Source: Oegoconia quadripuncta (lineage: Eukaryota > Arthropoda > Insecta > Lepidoptera > Autostichidae). From it: DNA of 64,000 bases. Positions 1 to 10,712 of this stretch are shown here, one piece after another; within the stretch, counting starts at the first letter, position 1; the number at the start of each line of letters is the position of its first letter. The stretch is from contig OX438741.1 of the NCBI GenBank assembly GCA_949316235.1, positions 25,921,324 through 25,985,323 of the forward strand. Reading direction: 5' to 3'. The notes beneath the pieces are model-generated. The model searched no databases. It was not told the DNA's origin and saw only the letters and a list, made by a program, of their open reading frames with translations. A program made the translations under genes and the position numbers.

Positions 1-1244
1 ATGTATTATATGGTTTGTGGTACAATAAATAAATGAAAACAAAAGACCATGAAATGGCTATAGCCTATAATAGACTACATTACGGTGTAGGTTATTAAAG
101 TTCCCATTCTTATAAAAATTGTAAAACTGTAGCGCAGTGAACTTGCGTACATTGAAGTTATTTTCAATTGAAATCTTTTTCATTTAAGAAAACAGATAGA
201 ACAAAGATCCTGTGGGTTTCTTGCATTGCTTCTTTTCCTACACAGGATTTCCCTTTAAAAACCGCTGCTGGCAGTTGGACATACGAGGACTTACAAATTA
301 AGAAAAAATGTACAAATTTAGCATTGGATTACCCAATGCCAATGCTACTTTTTCACTTATTTTCTCGATATAAAAAAGTGCAAGTCGCATAAGTTTTTTG
401 ATTAATTTTGATCTTTACCACATAATAAATACGACAGAATTTAGCTTGTAAGAAAATCGATCTACTTACCGATCAATGGATATTAGTCACATTGAAATAA
501 ATGCTTAAGGATTGTGTACATACTAACCATCTATTCAAAATGCTAAGAACGTTCTCACAAATATCAAGCTTTTGAACAGAAAAATCCTCTTTTATTGTCT
601 TTGCGTCTCAGGTAAAAAAAAAATAAGAAATATGTACGTGTATTTTTTTCCGAGTAACAAACAAAATAGGCGAATGTGACTCAGAAATACCTACATCCCC
701 TGCACGTCTACCATCACGAGTTTACGGAAACATTCTCGTTATAGAAACCTATCTCTCTATCTCTGTTACTCGCATCGGTAAAGAGTAGCATTACCGGTAG
801 TTTTCGATAAGGAAACCGGGGACGACGGAGAGTTATTATTGGAATACATCCAGTAGGTTCTCGCGACTGCTGGTTCATGGGCGAACAATGCTCATACCTC
901 CGACAGGCCCGCAAGTCTACCGCCAAACTTGATTGCTTCACATTGATTGAATATAATCAAAAACTTAATATAACTCTAAATTGATAATTCATAAACAAAA
1001 CGCAGTTCCATTCGTTCATTCGCTATTGCTAGAGCACGGCAAATTTAGGCGGTAGCTCAAAACGATAGCTATATCTAGAGAAATGCTATCGTTATAGCCA
1101 TCGCTTTGAGTATTGCATTAAGATAGGCGGTAAGCCTGACGAACGTATGACGACATTGCATCAGATTTCCTTATAGATATAACGAGTTAGAATAACGATT
1201 CGAATTGTTTCATGGCAAAAAAATCGAATGGCGTTATCGAATAT
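1..1244. other. Intergenic, no gene recognised
   Basis: Only short chance ORFs occur here. The one structure seen is an inverted repeat at 1056-1110, listed separately. A slightly GC-richer patch at about 700-930 has no recognisable coding or repeat identity. Confidence 0.5.
1056..1110. repeat. Imperfect inverted repeat (17-bp arms)
   Basis: The arm at 1056-1072 (CTCAAAACGATAGCTAT) is complementary at 15 of 17 positions to 1094-1110. The 21-base spacer carries a further GCTATCGTT motif. It could form a stem-loop, or be the decayed remains of a foldback element. Confidence 0.6.
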
Positions 1245-1535
1245 GTGCTGTGTGGTTTCGGCACTTAAATAGAATAGAACTAACACGAAGAAGGCGACTA
1301 AGGGACTTCCCACCAAAAACCTTCTATGGATTCGCACGTTTCAACGGCGATAGGGTCACCCCCCTGGTCTCGTGTATATTTGCATATATTTCATAAGGTG
1401 AACCGTGCATATTGTTTCAATCATACATCTCTTAATGTGTAGAACATGCAAATACTATTTTTGGGATATCTCTGACCACCCCATTTGGGATAAAGGTCGT
1501 GACGTTATGTACGTATGTGTATCGATTTTACTTGA
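1245..1535 (+). repeat. Dispersed repeat, family C
   Basis: The segment contains phrases that recur in the window: GTGGTTTCGGCAC, AGGCGACTAAGGGACTT, GTTTCAACGGCGAT, GGGATATCTCTGACCACCCC and GTCGTGACGTTATGTACG. Related copies lie at 31440-32250, 59705-59897 and 63379-63530. The shared block order shows a real interspersed element, but no TIR, LTR or coding domain gives its class. Confidence 0.7.
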
Positions 1536-4470
1536 GGTATCTACCTACTCGTATATTTTACGACACCCACGCCATCCTGAATTAGTCGAAAATTATTTAG
1601 TTTTATCTAATACCTGCTATTTTATGTTTTGAATATTATGAACATTATTTTAAAGTCAAGATTTGCTGGAGCTGACCTGACAATGTAAAAAGAAATTATG
1701 CAACTACATCATTCAATATTAACACCGAATCAATGACAAGCATGAGTAAGCCTTGGTTTGACCTTGAAACACTCGGCTGACCTGACCTACTGAAGACTAA
1801 TACCTAAGTATCTTCATGCATTAGTTAATATTTTATTATCTACAGCTACATTAACCAGAATCATTTTCCTCAATTTTTATTGATTGAACGACATGCTAGG
1901 TTTGTAAATCTGTAAAATAAATTTGACTTTACTTATCATTCTTTACTTTCAAATCGATTTGAATAGAGTATTATTTCCAATATCTAGTGCAATTATAGTG
2001 CAGTGGAGGCATTAATCATTTACAATTACGTTAAACGGCCAAGGATCCGTTGGAGGAGACTCCCGCCGCATTGTGGATACGTACTCGACTGACAGTGGAC
2101 AAATAACAAAACTGGGTTAATCTTTTACCTCCCGCTACGCTCGGAGGTTGAGGATCACCCTACGTGCCCTCTCTTTCACCAAACACTGAAACTGAAAAGG
2201 ACAGATAACTTTCACCCGTTTCCAAAAGGCTCTACACGAAGTTAACATTTCGGCTCACTGTATTTTATTGACAAAACAATAAGATTCTCATTGGGTTGAA
2301 CCGTAATTTTTTCACCTTAGGAATTCGAAAAAGATTTACTGAAACATCACAATTTACACCCTGTTTTATGTACGGTTGAGTTGTTTTTTCAATAAAACGT
2401 AGTAAATTCTAGATTTTTAGTATTATATTCATGTGTCTGCTCCATCACGTCTGTGCTCGGAGATGAAAATGCCATGAAAATTCCATCCCTTTTACCCTTA
2501 GGAGATTGGACAGAGAGGTGGTTACATTACATTAAGTCACCGTAGAGTATTCGTATTGCTACCATTTACTTTGTTTGTCGTGAAAGGTCCGAGCACTCGA
2601 ATTTTCTTATAAATTTAAGTAAACATTGATTGATTGATGGAGAGATATTTCAGTAAAATATTTATATCAATGTCTGAGAATTGCAGAATCTGTTCTTTGG
2701 CAAATATCTGTTAGATAAAGTCCACCGTTGTACTTAATTACAAATTAAATTTATTTTCATTGTGTAAATTTTATGAAATACAATTGCTTTGGCATACAAA
2801 CGAACAAAATAGAGCGTTTTTCAGTTCTAGAGATAAATCTGAGAGAACGTTTAAATGAAATAACAAGGAATCACACACCATCATCGCCATATCAGTCACA
2901 GATCATCCACTGCTTAATATAACATATAACAACAGAAATATGTTAACCAATCAAAAGAAAGAGTTAGACAGTGATTAATCAATGTGAAAAAATTACTTTC
3001 CTTAATTTTTTTAACCTGTCTAGACCCTCCAAATTACCCCAAGTCAAGAACGAATCAAACAATAAAAAGTTTAAATTCCACCAACGATATCGGTTGAGAA
3101 GTATTGAAATATTATAATACGCTTCAACCTATAATTTGATTAAATTCCAGTCGAAAAAGAAAAGGAGTAGATCAAGTGGGTCATTAGAATTCGGGTCGGT
3201 AATGATCGGGCGCGCATCTTCGGTTTTGTTTGTTATATTAGTGCTGTTAAAATGTTCAGGTATATTAAATGATTGCGCTCAGTCGTCATCAGCCTTAGCC
3301 TTTGCTTTATTTTAGTCCCGTAATCTAACGGATTTTTAATGGAAAACCACATCTTAGCACATTCTTACTTTTACTCGAAAGCAGGCATAGTACAATAATT
3401 TCATACATTTTTTTAACTCTTCACAAACATAATTCACTGAAATAGTAGTCTGCAAGTAGATTGCTACAGTCGCTTCAAAACCTCTAAATCTAAAATCGCC
3501 ATAGATTTTCAGGAACATTACCATTCACTGTAAACCATGCAGTATCAGCACTGGCCTGACAACCAAATATTTGTTGTTCTGTGCCGTGTGGCCGCTTACA
3601 TATCAACCCGAGTATCCTATGCAGTACTCCGGTATCATTGCTACAGTTCACGGTAAAAGCAATTTCAAGCGGAGCCTTGGCAACTGGCCAGTAGAAATAA
3701 GCTTGCTACGACACCCGGAGAGCACCAATACATGCAGCCTGCATGCTCTTAACCACTTAAATTATGGGTTTCTTTCAAATATCCGCGATTTCACACTGAA
3801 AATTTTTGAGTTTAAAATTTTAGTGAAATGCGAATTGTTTTATTGAATCATTGGTTTTTTACTATTACGTACGAGTACAGGAATTCGATTCAGTTAAGTA
3901 CCTATAGGTAGAGTAGATACTTCATCGCTTAATAATTTAGAAGTATCTAACAAATGAAGGTAAAACACTCTAAAGGTATTCAATATTTCACTAGTGGATA
4001 ACTGACATCTGTAGTGTTGCATCGAGTTCTGTTCACTCTGATATTTAGTTTTGAAAGAAAAAACATACAGTTTCAAAGAAAACATCATTTAAAATATTTC
4101 ATATTTATTGTAAGATAGATAAGGGTAATTACTATGATTGATGGTCCTTGTCTTATATTTTTAACTACCTCTCTTATCTTATTCGCAAAACAAATAATAA
4201 AAATTCTGTAGACATTGTGCTATCAATATTTTATAGCGAAGCAAGAGACATCGATCTGGAAAAGTAGGTATGTGAGTAGAGGGTTGGAAGCAATTTAAAC
4301 CAAAGTAAGCTGGCGACAGGCCAGCCGTCAGGTTTAGGCTACGACAATGTTAGCCATCGTAGATAAGTTCCAACTATCTCATAACTTGTGAACACCCTCT
4401 CTGTGCGATCGCATCTTTAGGAATATTTTATGATTAAACTTTCATGGCCAATCAAATTCTCTTTAAAGGT
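1536..4470. other. Intergenic, no gene recognised
   Basis: About 2.9 kb without a supportable gene. A patch at 2040-2170 is richer in GC but matches no family I recognise. The longest open frame (3571-3846, plus) has no domain, no splice context and a composition like its surroundings. Confidence 0.5.
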
Positions 4471-4490
4471 TTCTCAATAATTGAGTCTAA

Positions 4491-4517
4491 ATCAAAAATC
4501 AAAATCAAAATCAAAAA
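4491..4517 (-). repeat. LINE 3' terminal microsatellite tail
   Basis: Four to five units of AATCAAA/ATCAAA on plus (TTTGATTT on minus) end the 3' UTR of the LINE. Elements of the CR1 group commonly end in a short tandem repeat rather than poly(A), so this probably marks the true 3' end. Confidence 0.75.
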
Positions 4518-4746
4518 ATGCTTTATTTTGTAGGTACACAGGGTACACTTAAAATAGTCAGATTTTACATTTTTAAAGCTACTGCTTGTTCAAAAGGCAA
4601 TTTTCCCCTGAGAAGAACAAGCAAGAAACTCGAGAGGTCGCTTTTTTTAAAAAAAGGTTTTTATATTACAAAATTATTAATTATTATTTTATGTTATAAT
4701 ATTTGATTATTAATTGTGAAATAGCCTGGTTATGCGAACGGGCTGG

Positions 4747-7650
4747 TTATGTCCATGATTGTTTATCTTCTAAATAATCTGATATTTTATAATATGCTTT
4801 CTTAATAAGTTTCTGTTTTATAGTATCTTTAAATTTATTGAAAGGAAGATTTTGTATATCAACAGGAACTTTATTGAAAAAGCGTATACATAACCCTTTG
4901 AATGAATTACTGACTTTGTGGAGGCGACTTATGTGACCTGCAAGTTTATCTTTATTTCTTGTATTGACATCATGTTTATCACTATTTTTCCTAAATGATG
5001 TTATATTTTTTTTTACATATATTAGATTTTCAAAGATGTACTGTGACGAAAAGGTTAGAATATTATACTCTTTAAATCTATCTCTAAGTGACACTGCAGG
5101 TCTCAATTGATAAATTGCGCGAACGGCTCGTTTTTGTAAAACAAAGATTGTATTTATATCCGCGGCATTTCCCCACAGCAAGATACCGTAAGACATCAGG
5201 CTATGGAAATAACTAAAATATACTAATCTAGCAGTATTTACGTCCGATATTTGTCTAATTTTTTTGACTGCATACGCTGCAGAGCTGAGCTTCTTCGCCA
5301 ATTTATGGATATGAGGACCCCATTGTAATTTGGCGTCCAAAGTAATGCCCAAAAATACAGTGGACTCAACAAGGTCTAGAGTGACATTTTTTATCATTAT
5401 ATTTGTGGGCACCTCCCTGACATTAGGCAGTACAAATTTAACACATTTAGTTTTTTTTTCATTCAGTAACAAATTATTTGCCGTAAACCATTCTACTATT
5501 TGAGAAATAGCGTTGTTCACGTCGTCATAATTTAATTTTAGTCTATTTACTTTAAACAATACAGAGGTATCGTCAGCAAACAATACTATTTCATGTTTAT
5601 TCTTTACAAGGTTTGGCAAGTCATTTATGTAAACCAAAAACAAAAATGGTCCGAGAATGGAGCCTTGTGGGACGCCCATACAGACTGTCGACCCTGACGA
5701 TGTATTGCCACTGATATCAACCCTCTGAACTCGGTTACTCAAATAAGAATTCAGAAGGTCGAGAGCTCGGCCGGTTACACCATAATGACGTAATTTCCTG
5801 ATTAAAGTGTCGTGATGAACGCAATCAAAGGCCTTGGACAAGTCGCAAAATACTCCTATTGCATCCTGCGCATCTTCCCAAGCCTCAAAAATATATTGTA
5901 AGAGCTCGACACCTGCATCGGTTGTCGAGCGGCCCCTAGTAAAACCGAATTGTTTATATGACATTAGATTGTTACTGTAAAAATAAGTCGATATCTGATT
6001 TAATATAATTTTTTCATAGATTTTGCTGAGAGTCGGTAGTATTGAAATAGGTCTAAAATTAGAGGGGTCTGATGTACTACCGGCTTTAAATAAAGGTATG
6101 ACTTTACTGTGCTTCATCAGATCAGGAAATATGCCATCATCAGTACATTTATTAAAGATATAAGCTAAGTGTGGTGAAACACAATCAATTACGGCACTAA
6201 TAATTTTTACTGATAAACCATGAAGGTCGGCAGTTTTTTTCTTGTCTAAAGATCGAAATGCTTTTATGATGTCTATAGGACTTACATGATTAAATTTAAA
6301 ATGGGAGTCACAAATCTCCACATTTTGTTTAAGTAGCGATTCAGCGAGTGTGGGACATGAATTCAGAGATTTTGTAGTTAATATTGGAATATTAGTAAAG
6401 AATTTTTCAAAAGCTTCTGCAACTTCTAATTGTGAAGTTAGAATTCGATCATTAATTTTTAATCGCGTATCAGGGTTACGAGTTTTAAATTTACCAGTTT
6501 CGCTATTTATAACTTTCCAAGTTGTCTTTACTATGTCCGCGCTGTTCTTTATTTTATTATTTATAAAATTTGCTTTTGCAGTGGCACACGCTCGCTTGAA
6601 TATTTTCGAGTATTGCCTAACATATTCAATAAAACTTTCGCTCTTATTATATGTCCTTTCATCATAAAGCTCATATAACTTTTGCCTACTTTTATGAATT
6701 CCCACCGTCGCCCAATCACTAAAAACGAGGGAATTGTTGATTTTGACAGATTTTGTTAAGAAAACTTTATTACATTCAGTTTTTAAAATGTCAAATACTG
6801 ATTTATATAATACATTAGGATCGTCACAGTACGGTAGATAATCTAGTTTCGCAGTCACTTTACTCTTATATTGATCGAGTAGTGACTCAGTTACAGGTAC
6901 GTATGATATATCTCTTTTCAGCGTTTTATTAATTGCTATGTTAAAAATCGCTAACTGACCACAGTGATCTGAACTTAATTTATTTAAAATAGATTTATCA
7001 CTGGGTTGTAAATTCGAGAAAATGTTATCAATGCAAGTAGCTGATGTAGAAGCTATTCTAGTGGGCACTGAAAAAAGATTAGCAAGATTATAGCAACTGA
7101 AGAAAGATTTAAGTCTTCTGGTTTGAATGCTATCTTCTAATATGTTTATATTAAAATCTCCGCAAATTACAATGTATTTATTTGAATTACTAATTTTACA
7201 CAGGATTTCATCCATGATTTTCTCAAATAATTCATAAGATGAAGAAGGGGGTTTATATACACATAATACAGTAAGCCGCGCAATTTCCACACAGGCTATT
7301 TCAATAGTTCGCTCAACAGAAAGGTTTACAATGTCGAGGCGCTCTCTAAATTTAATATTATTACGAATTAGAATGAGACTACCGCCTCGTATTGCCTTCC
7401 TCCTGCTGAACGAGCTTGCAATCTGGTACTCCTTGAAGCCGAACATGAGCTCACATTGCTTGTACCAGTGTTCCGTTATACACAATACATCAGTGTTAGT
7501 GCAGCTCATGAACAGCTCCACCTCTAGTTCTTTGCCACTCATACCCTGAATATTTTGGTGTACCAGATTAATACATTTTTGAATTTTTAAACCATTTTTT
7601 TTTCTTTTTTGGGGTGTGGCAACCCTTTTATAATTATTTTTTTCAAACAT
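4747..7650 (-). CDS. LINE ORF2: endonuclease-reverse transcriptase, 967 aa
   Basis: This is the retrotransposition enzyme: it would nick the target DNA and prime cDNA synthesis there from the element's RNA. The N-terminal AP-type endonuclease shows N33 (HQNIQG), E60 (ITEHW), the GDFN motif around 164-167 and the SSDH motif ending at H229. A linker follows to about 440. The RT then shows FRPISILPTLSKIYEK (about 522-537), DLSKAFD (603-609), GVPQGSILGP (659-668) and the catalytic FADD (691-694). A thumb and a C-terminal region containing a tyrosine- and lysine-rich segment follow. There is no RNase H domain. All catalytic positions are intact, and the length is normal for a complete CR1-group ORF2. 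The Met chosen opens the longest frame and lies 41 bases past the ORF1 stop; translation may depend on reinitiation. Confidence 0.93.
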   Translation of the reverse strand: MFEKNNYKRVATPQKRKKNGLKIQKCINLVHQNIQGMSGKELEVELFMSCTNTDVLCITEHWYKQCELMFGFKEYQIASSFSRRKAIRGGSLILIRNNIKFRERLDIVNLSVERTIEIACVEIARLTVLCVYKPPSSSYELFEKIMDEILCKISNSNKYIVICGDFNINILEDSIQTRRLKSFFSCYNLANLFSVPTRIASTSATCIDNIFSNLQPSDKSILNKLSSDHCGQLAIFNIAINKTLKRDISYVPVTESLLDQYKSKVTAKLDYLPYCDDPNVLYKSVFDILKTECNKVFLTKSVKINNSLVFSDWATVGIHKSRQKLYELYDERTYNKSESFIEYVRQYSKIFKRACATAKANFINNKIKNSADIVKTTWKVINSETGKFKTRNPDTRLKINDRILTSQLEVAEAFEKFFTNIPILTTKSLNSCPTLAESLLKQNVEICDSHFKFNHVSPIDIIKAFRSLDKKKTADLHGLSVKIISAVIDCVSPHLAYIFNKCTDDGIFPDLMKHSKVIPLFKAGSTSDPSNFRPISILPTLSKIYEKIILNQISTYFYSNNLMSYKQFGFTRGRSTTDAGVELLQYIFEAWEDAQDAIGVFCDLSKAFDCVHHDTLIRKLRHYGVTGRALDLLNSYLSNRVQRVDISGNTSSGSTVCMGVPQGSILGPFLFLVYINDLPNLVKNKHEIVLFADDTSVLFKVNRLKLNYDDVNNAISQIVEWFTANNLLLNEKKTKCVKFVLPNVREVPTNIMIKNVTLDLVESTVFLGITLDAKLQWGPHIHKLAKKLSSAAYAVKKIRQISDVNTARLVYFSYFHSLMSYGILLWGNAADINTIFVLQKRAVRAIYQLRPAVSLRDRFKEYNILTFSSQYIFENLIYVKKNITSFRKNSDKHDVNTRNKDKLAGHISRLHKVSNSFKGLCIRFFNKVPVDIQNLPFNKFKDTIKQKLIKKAYYKISDYLEDKQSWT

Positions 7651-7691
7651 ATTTTTTATAATGCCAGAGGTGGTCTCTGTTGTCTTATGAT

Positions 7692-9272
7692 TTAATTTAA
7701 ATTATTTGGAATTATTTCCAAGGATTTATTAATAATTAATGGCTGCCCAATAGAGGCGCCTGTTGGGTCAGTCACTAAAGTGACTGAATTTAAAATAAAA
7801 TAAGATAGCATATTTGCTAATTGTCTTCTAAAATATTTGGGAAGATAATAATTATCTCCTGTCACATAAAAATATTTGGAACTAATAAATTTATTAGTGT
7901 CAAAAAAATGAAATTTATTTTCATGACGACATGTCAGAGTGTGCAAGGTTAAATTTAAATTATGTCTAAAGTCATTTTCATTTTTTATTAAACTCTGGCT
8001 AAATGGAAATGCAAACAATAAAACCTTATGAACATTTTTTAAATTATTCAACTGAGAGAAATAATTTATCAGAGTTTTTTTATTTACATTTCCCCGTCGT
8101 CCTATAAGAATTATCAAAGTAGTATTCTCTTTAAAAGTCTTTGATAAGATCTTTTTTAATATAATTGAGTAGGTGGCACCAGGCATACAGTTATTAAGCA
8201 TTGCCTGTCCCATATACTGGCTAAGTCGCAAACCCATGTCTTTACCAACTTCATCACTAAACATTTCTATGTTATGTTTTTTGCCGGTACACTGAGAGGA
8301 GGAAGTATGTCTATTCTCATCATATTCACATGGCTCCTGCGTCAGAATTATGGAGTCATTTGTCTGACACACTGTCGGGGAGAAATCTGTTGACGTTTTA
8401 GTCATATTAGTACAATCACATTGGTGATTATTTGTCAATGATTCAAATCTGTCATGGTTGTATTTACACAACTCCAACAGATTGTCCATGGCCAGTGTGT
8501 GCTCCTTAATTTGATTCTGGGATAATTCATATTGCCTGTTAATATAATTTAAAGAATTATTTAATTGTACTATTTCTGACTGGAGGCGCTGTGTGTCACA
8601 ATCATAGGCATTCTGAGTTTTTTCTAAGTTTAATTGAAATTTATTTAATTCACATAGTAATGCCTTTCTTTCTTTTATAAAATGTATATTTTTACAAAAT
8701 ACTTTATCTTTTTTAATTAATTTGTTTGTCTTCTTAATATATTTATTTATTTTAATATATTTTTTTAACTTATTTTTACTTGAACACTGAACTGACGTGG
8801 GTATTGACTTGTCACTGTCAGTAGGGTGCTCACGGGAGGAGATGGCAGAAATCATGGAAGGCGCAGTAGTGACAAGTTCTTCAAACAGCGACTGAGTTTG
8901 ACTTGATTTGAGGTCAGCATTTTGGATTTCTAACGCCGAAATGTGGTTATGGGCGTCGCGTAGCTCCTTCTCCAGTGACGTAATACGTTCTAGTGCATCC
9001 TGGTACAAGCTGCAGCTCTTATCAAACTCATCCACCACTCGCTGTAGTTGGTCTCGATGGTCTGCAACCTCCTCTAATCCAGTAGACATTTCTGCCATCT
9101 CACTCTTTAAGAGCTTGTATTTATTGTTGATAGACAATATTTCCTTCTCATGATCATCTCTCTCTTGGAGTAATTGCTCACATAAGGTCCTTGATGTTTG
9201 CAGTTCTTTTAGTGTCCGTTGAAGGTTGTCCTCCAACTGACGAGTTTTGATGGACATACTACGGGTGGTCAT
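7692..9272 (-). CDS. LINE ORF1: coiled-coil protein with pseudo-esterase-like C-terminus, 526 aa
   Basis: This is probably the RNA-binding or chaperone partner of ORF2. Residues about 10-115 are a heptad-rich coiled coil (QLEDNLQRTLKELQ and following). About 165-210 is a very lysine-rich stretch, and about 215-270 a second coiled coil. The C-terminal part, about 330-510, has the order of an SGNH hydrolase: a block I-like MFSDEVGKDMGLRL, a PGATYS segment, a buried strand LIILIG, another strand VHKVLLFAFPF, and a final GDNYYLPKYF before a helix. The usual catalytic signatures are replaced: SDE for GDS, GRRGN for GxND, and Y where the DxxH histidine would be. Esterase-type ORF1s are known in CR1-clade LINEs; the assignment here is inferred from layout. 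The start Met is followed by a second Met at position 6. Confidence 0.85.
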   Translation of the reverse strand: MTTRSMSIKTRQLEDNLQRTLKELQTSRTLCEQLLQERDDHEKEILSINNKYKLLKSEMAEMSTGLEEVADHRDQLQRVVDEFDKSCSLYQDALERITSLEKELRDAHNHISALEIQNADLKSSQTQSLFEELVTTAPSMISAISSREHPTDSDKSIPTSVQCSSKNKLKKYIKINKYIKKTNKLIKKDKVFCKNIHFIKERKALLCELNKFQLNLEKTQNAYDCDTQRLQSEIVQLNNSLNYINRQYELSQNQIKEHTLAMDNLLELCKYNHDRFESLTNNHQCDCTNMTKTSTDFSPTVCQTNDSIILTQEPCEYDENRHTSSSQCTGKKHNIEMFSDEVGKDMGLRLSQYMGQAMLNNCMPGATYSIILKKILSKTFKENTTLIILIGRRGNVNKKTLINYFSQLNNLKNVHKVLLFAFPFSQSLIKNENDFRHNLNLTLHTLTCRHENKFHFFDTNKFISSKYFYVTGDNYYLPKYFRRQLANMLSYFILNSVTLVTDPTGASIGQPLIINKSLEIIPNNLN

Positions 9273-9885
9273 TATTGTATTAACTGTAGGTACCTATTAA
9301 AGAAATAACGTAGGTACAAAACACGAATGTCAACAAGGGATCGAGTAAGCAATCACTACAGCTGACTATTTGAGGTTAACTTCAAATTACTTTATTAAGA
9401 ACTATATTAATAGTACAACAATATAATATAGTTTTATGTACTTACGATATAAATCCAAAAATAAATTCCTCAAACAGTCACTGGAGATGATTTAAGAAAT
9501 TTGTATAGGTAAGTTTTGCGTCACTATACATACGTTGAAAAACACAATTTAAACACTTACAAACTATACAATTATCTCATTTATACACTTAATTATAGTA
9601 ATGAAGTTGGTTTATGCGTAAATTATTGTAATTAATATTAAAATCCAAATAATATTCACGGAGTTAATTTATTTACGACTTAGCCTCATGCCTACCCTCA
9701 CAAAAAAAAAAGGGAACCATAGTTTGTAAAAAGCTCAAATACTGCTAATGTTATTTCAGGAAATTACTTTTTGGTGGAATTTTAAGCCGGTTTTAGCCGA
9801 TATACGAGTAAAACAACAAATATTGATCGTGCAGGGTGAAACACACAATTATGATTTAAGACTTTATAATAATAAACCTGATGTA
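9273..9885. other. LINE 5' flank / intergenic
   Basis: AT-rich sequence upstream of ORF1. It may include the LINE 5' UTR, but no boundary or repeat end is visible. No gene seen. Confidence 0.4.
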
Positions 9886-9890
9886 CCGAC

Positions 9891-10016
9891 CTGACGAAGA
9901 TCACCGGAAGTCTGGATGGAAGCAGGTCGCTTCCAACCTGTCGCTGTGGAGATCTATGAGGGAGGCTATGTTCAGCAGTAGAAGTCCTGTGGTTGATATA
10001 ATGATGATGAATAAGA
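9891..10016 (+). mobile_element. RTE-clade LINE 3' end fragment
   Basis: A decayed RTE C-terminus is readable: GWKQVASNL.LWRSMREA, then a stop and the tail ATGATGATGAATAA. The same module recurs at 10587-10712, 41812-41955 and 42546-42900. Typical 5'-truncated RTE end. Confidence 0.75.
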
Positions 10017-10129
10017 AATACGATGTTGCTATGGTGATAGTCAAAAGTCTTTACAATCATTCAGTAAAGAATTGATGTTAACCCACCTATTCCCGTGGAT
10101 ATTTCCAACTAAAACATATCGTAATGAAA

Positions 10130-10560
10130 ATTGGATCACTGGATATGAGCGTCATTAATATTAGCATCGAGATTAGGATGTTCCTTAAACAACTGAAAAT
10201 GAACAAGGCACAGGGCGATGATGGAATCACTGCGGAACTTGGTGAAACACCGGTTTAGAAGCTCTTTATTTCCGTAATGCTGGGGGCATGGAATAGGATA
10301 GGAGTGGGTTTCAAAAAGGTTGGTAACTCCCAATTGATGAACTATAGACCCATCTCTCGCCTACCAAATCAACAAACTGTTTTCAAGGATAAGTTTTTAA
10401 GAAACAAGCCTATATAATATCATGGACCACATCCACATACTACGCAAGTTATAAAAAAGACCGAGGAAGTCAACTTGCTACTGTATTTAGGTGTGCGGAC
10501 AATGAAAAAGCCTTCGATTCATTTAAGTGGTGCTTCGCTCTCTCTAATGGTTACATATAC
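10130..10560 (+). pseudogene. Degenerate RTE reverse transcriptase fragment
   Basis: Translating plus across frameshifts gives FLKQLKMNKAQGDDGITAEL, then NSQLMNYRPIS, HPHTTQVIKKTEEVNL and EKAFDS. These are hallmark blocks of an RTE-type RT: fingers, NYRPIS, the HI(H)T...QVI.KTEEYN block and the (Y)EKAFDS catalytic segment. Several stops and indels make it dead. With the tail at 10587-10712 it may be one copy with an internal deletion. Confidence 0.8.
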
Positions 10561-10586
10561 TCACTGGCACGTGTAGATTTACGGAC

Positions 10587-10712
10587 GAACTGATGAAGGC
10601 GCGGGAAGCCCCCAGATACAAGCCGCTTCCAGTCGATAGCACTGAAAATCTATGCGAGGCCTGTGTTCAATAGTGGACGTCCTGTGGCTGCTGATGGTGA
10701 GGATGATGATGC
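10587..10712 (+). mobile_element. RTE-clade LINE 3' end fragment
   Basis: Same module as 9891-10016: GCGGGAAGCCCC..., ACAAGCCGCTTCCAGTCGAT, then CAATAGTGGACGTCCTGTGG and a GATGATGATG tail. It sits just after the RT relic. Confidence 0.72.

Larger units (their letters stand above)
4489..9272 (-). mobile_element. Two-ORF non-LTR retrotransposon (CR1/L2/Daphne-like LINE)
   Basis: On the minus strand ORF1 (9272-7692) is followed after a 41-base spacer by ORF2 (7650-4747), then a roughly 230-base 3' UTR ending in a tandem tail at 4491-4517 (units of TTTTGA on the minus strand). Both ORFs are free of stops and frameshifts. The layout of esterase-like ORF1, AP endonuclease plus RT in ORF2, no RNase H and a microsatellite tail instead of long poly(A) fits the CR1/L2/Daphne group. 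I place it there by this layout, not by a tree. The 5' boundary beyond 9272 is not visible, and no target-site duplication was found. Confidence 0.88.

Noticed and set aside
6350..6667. 105-codon plus ORF inside the LINE
   Set aside because: Shadow of ORF2 on the other strand; likewise 7331-7549 and 8908-9153.
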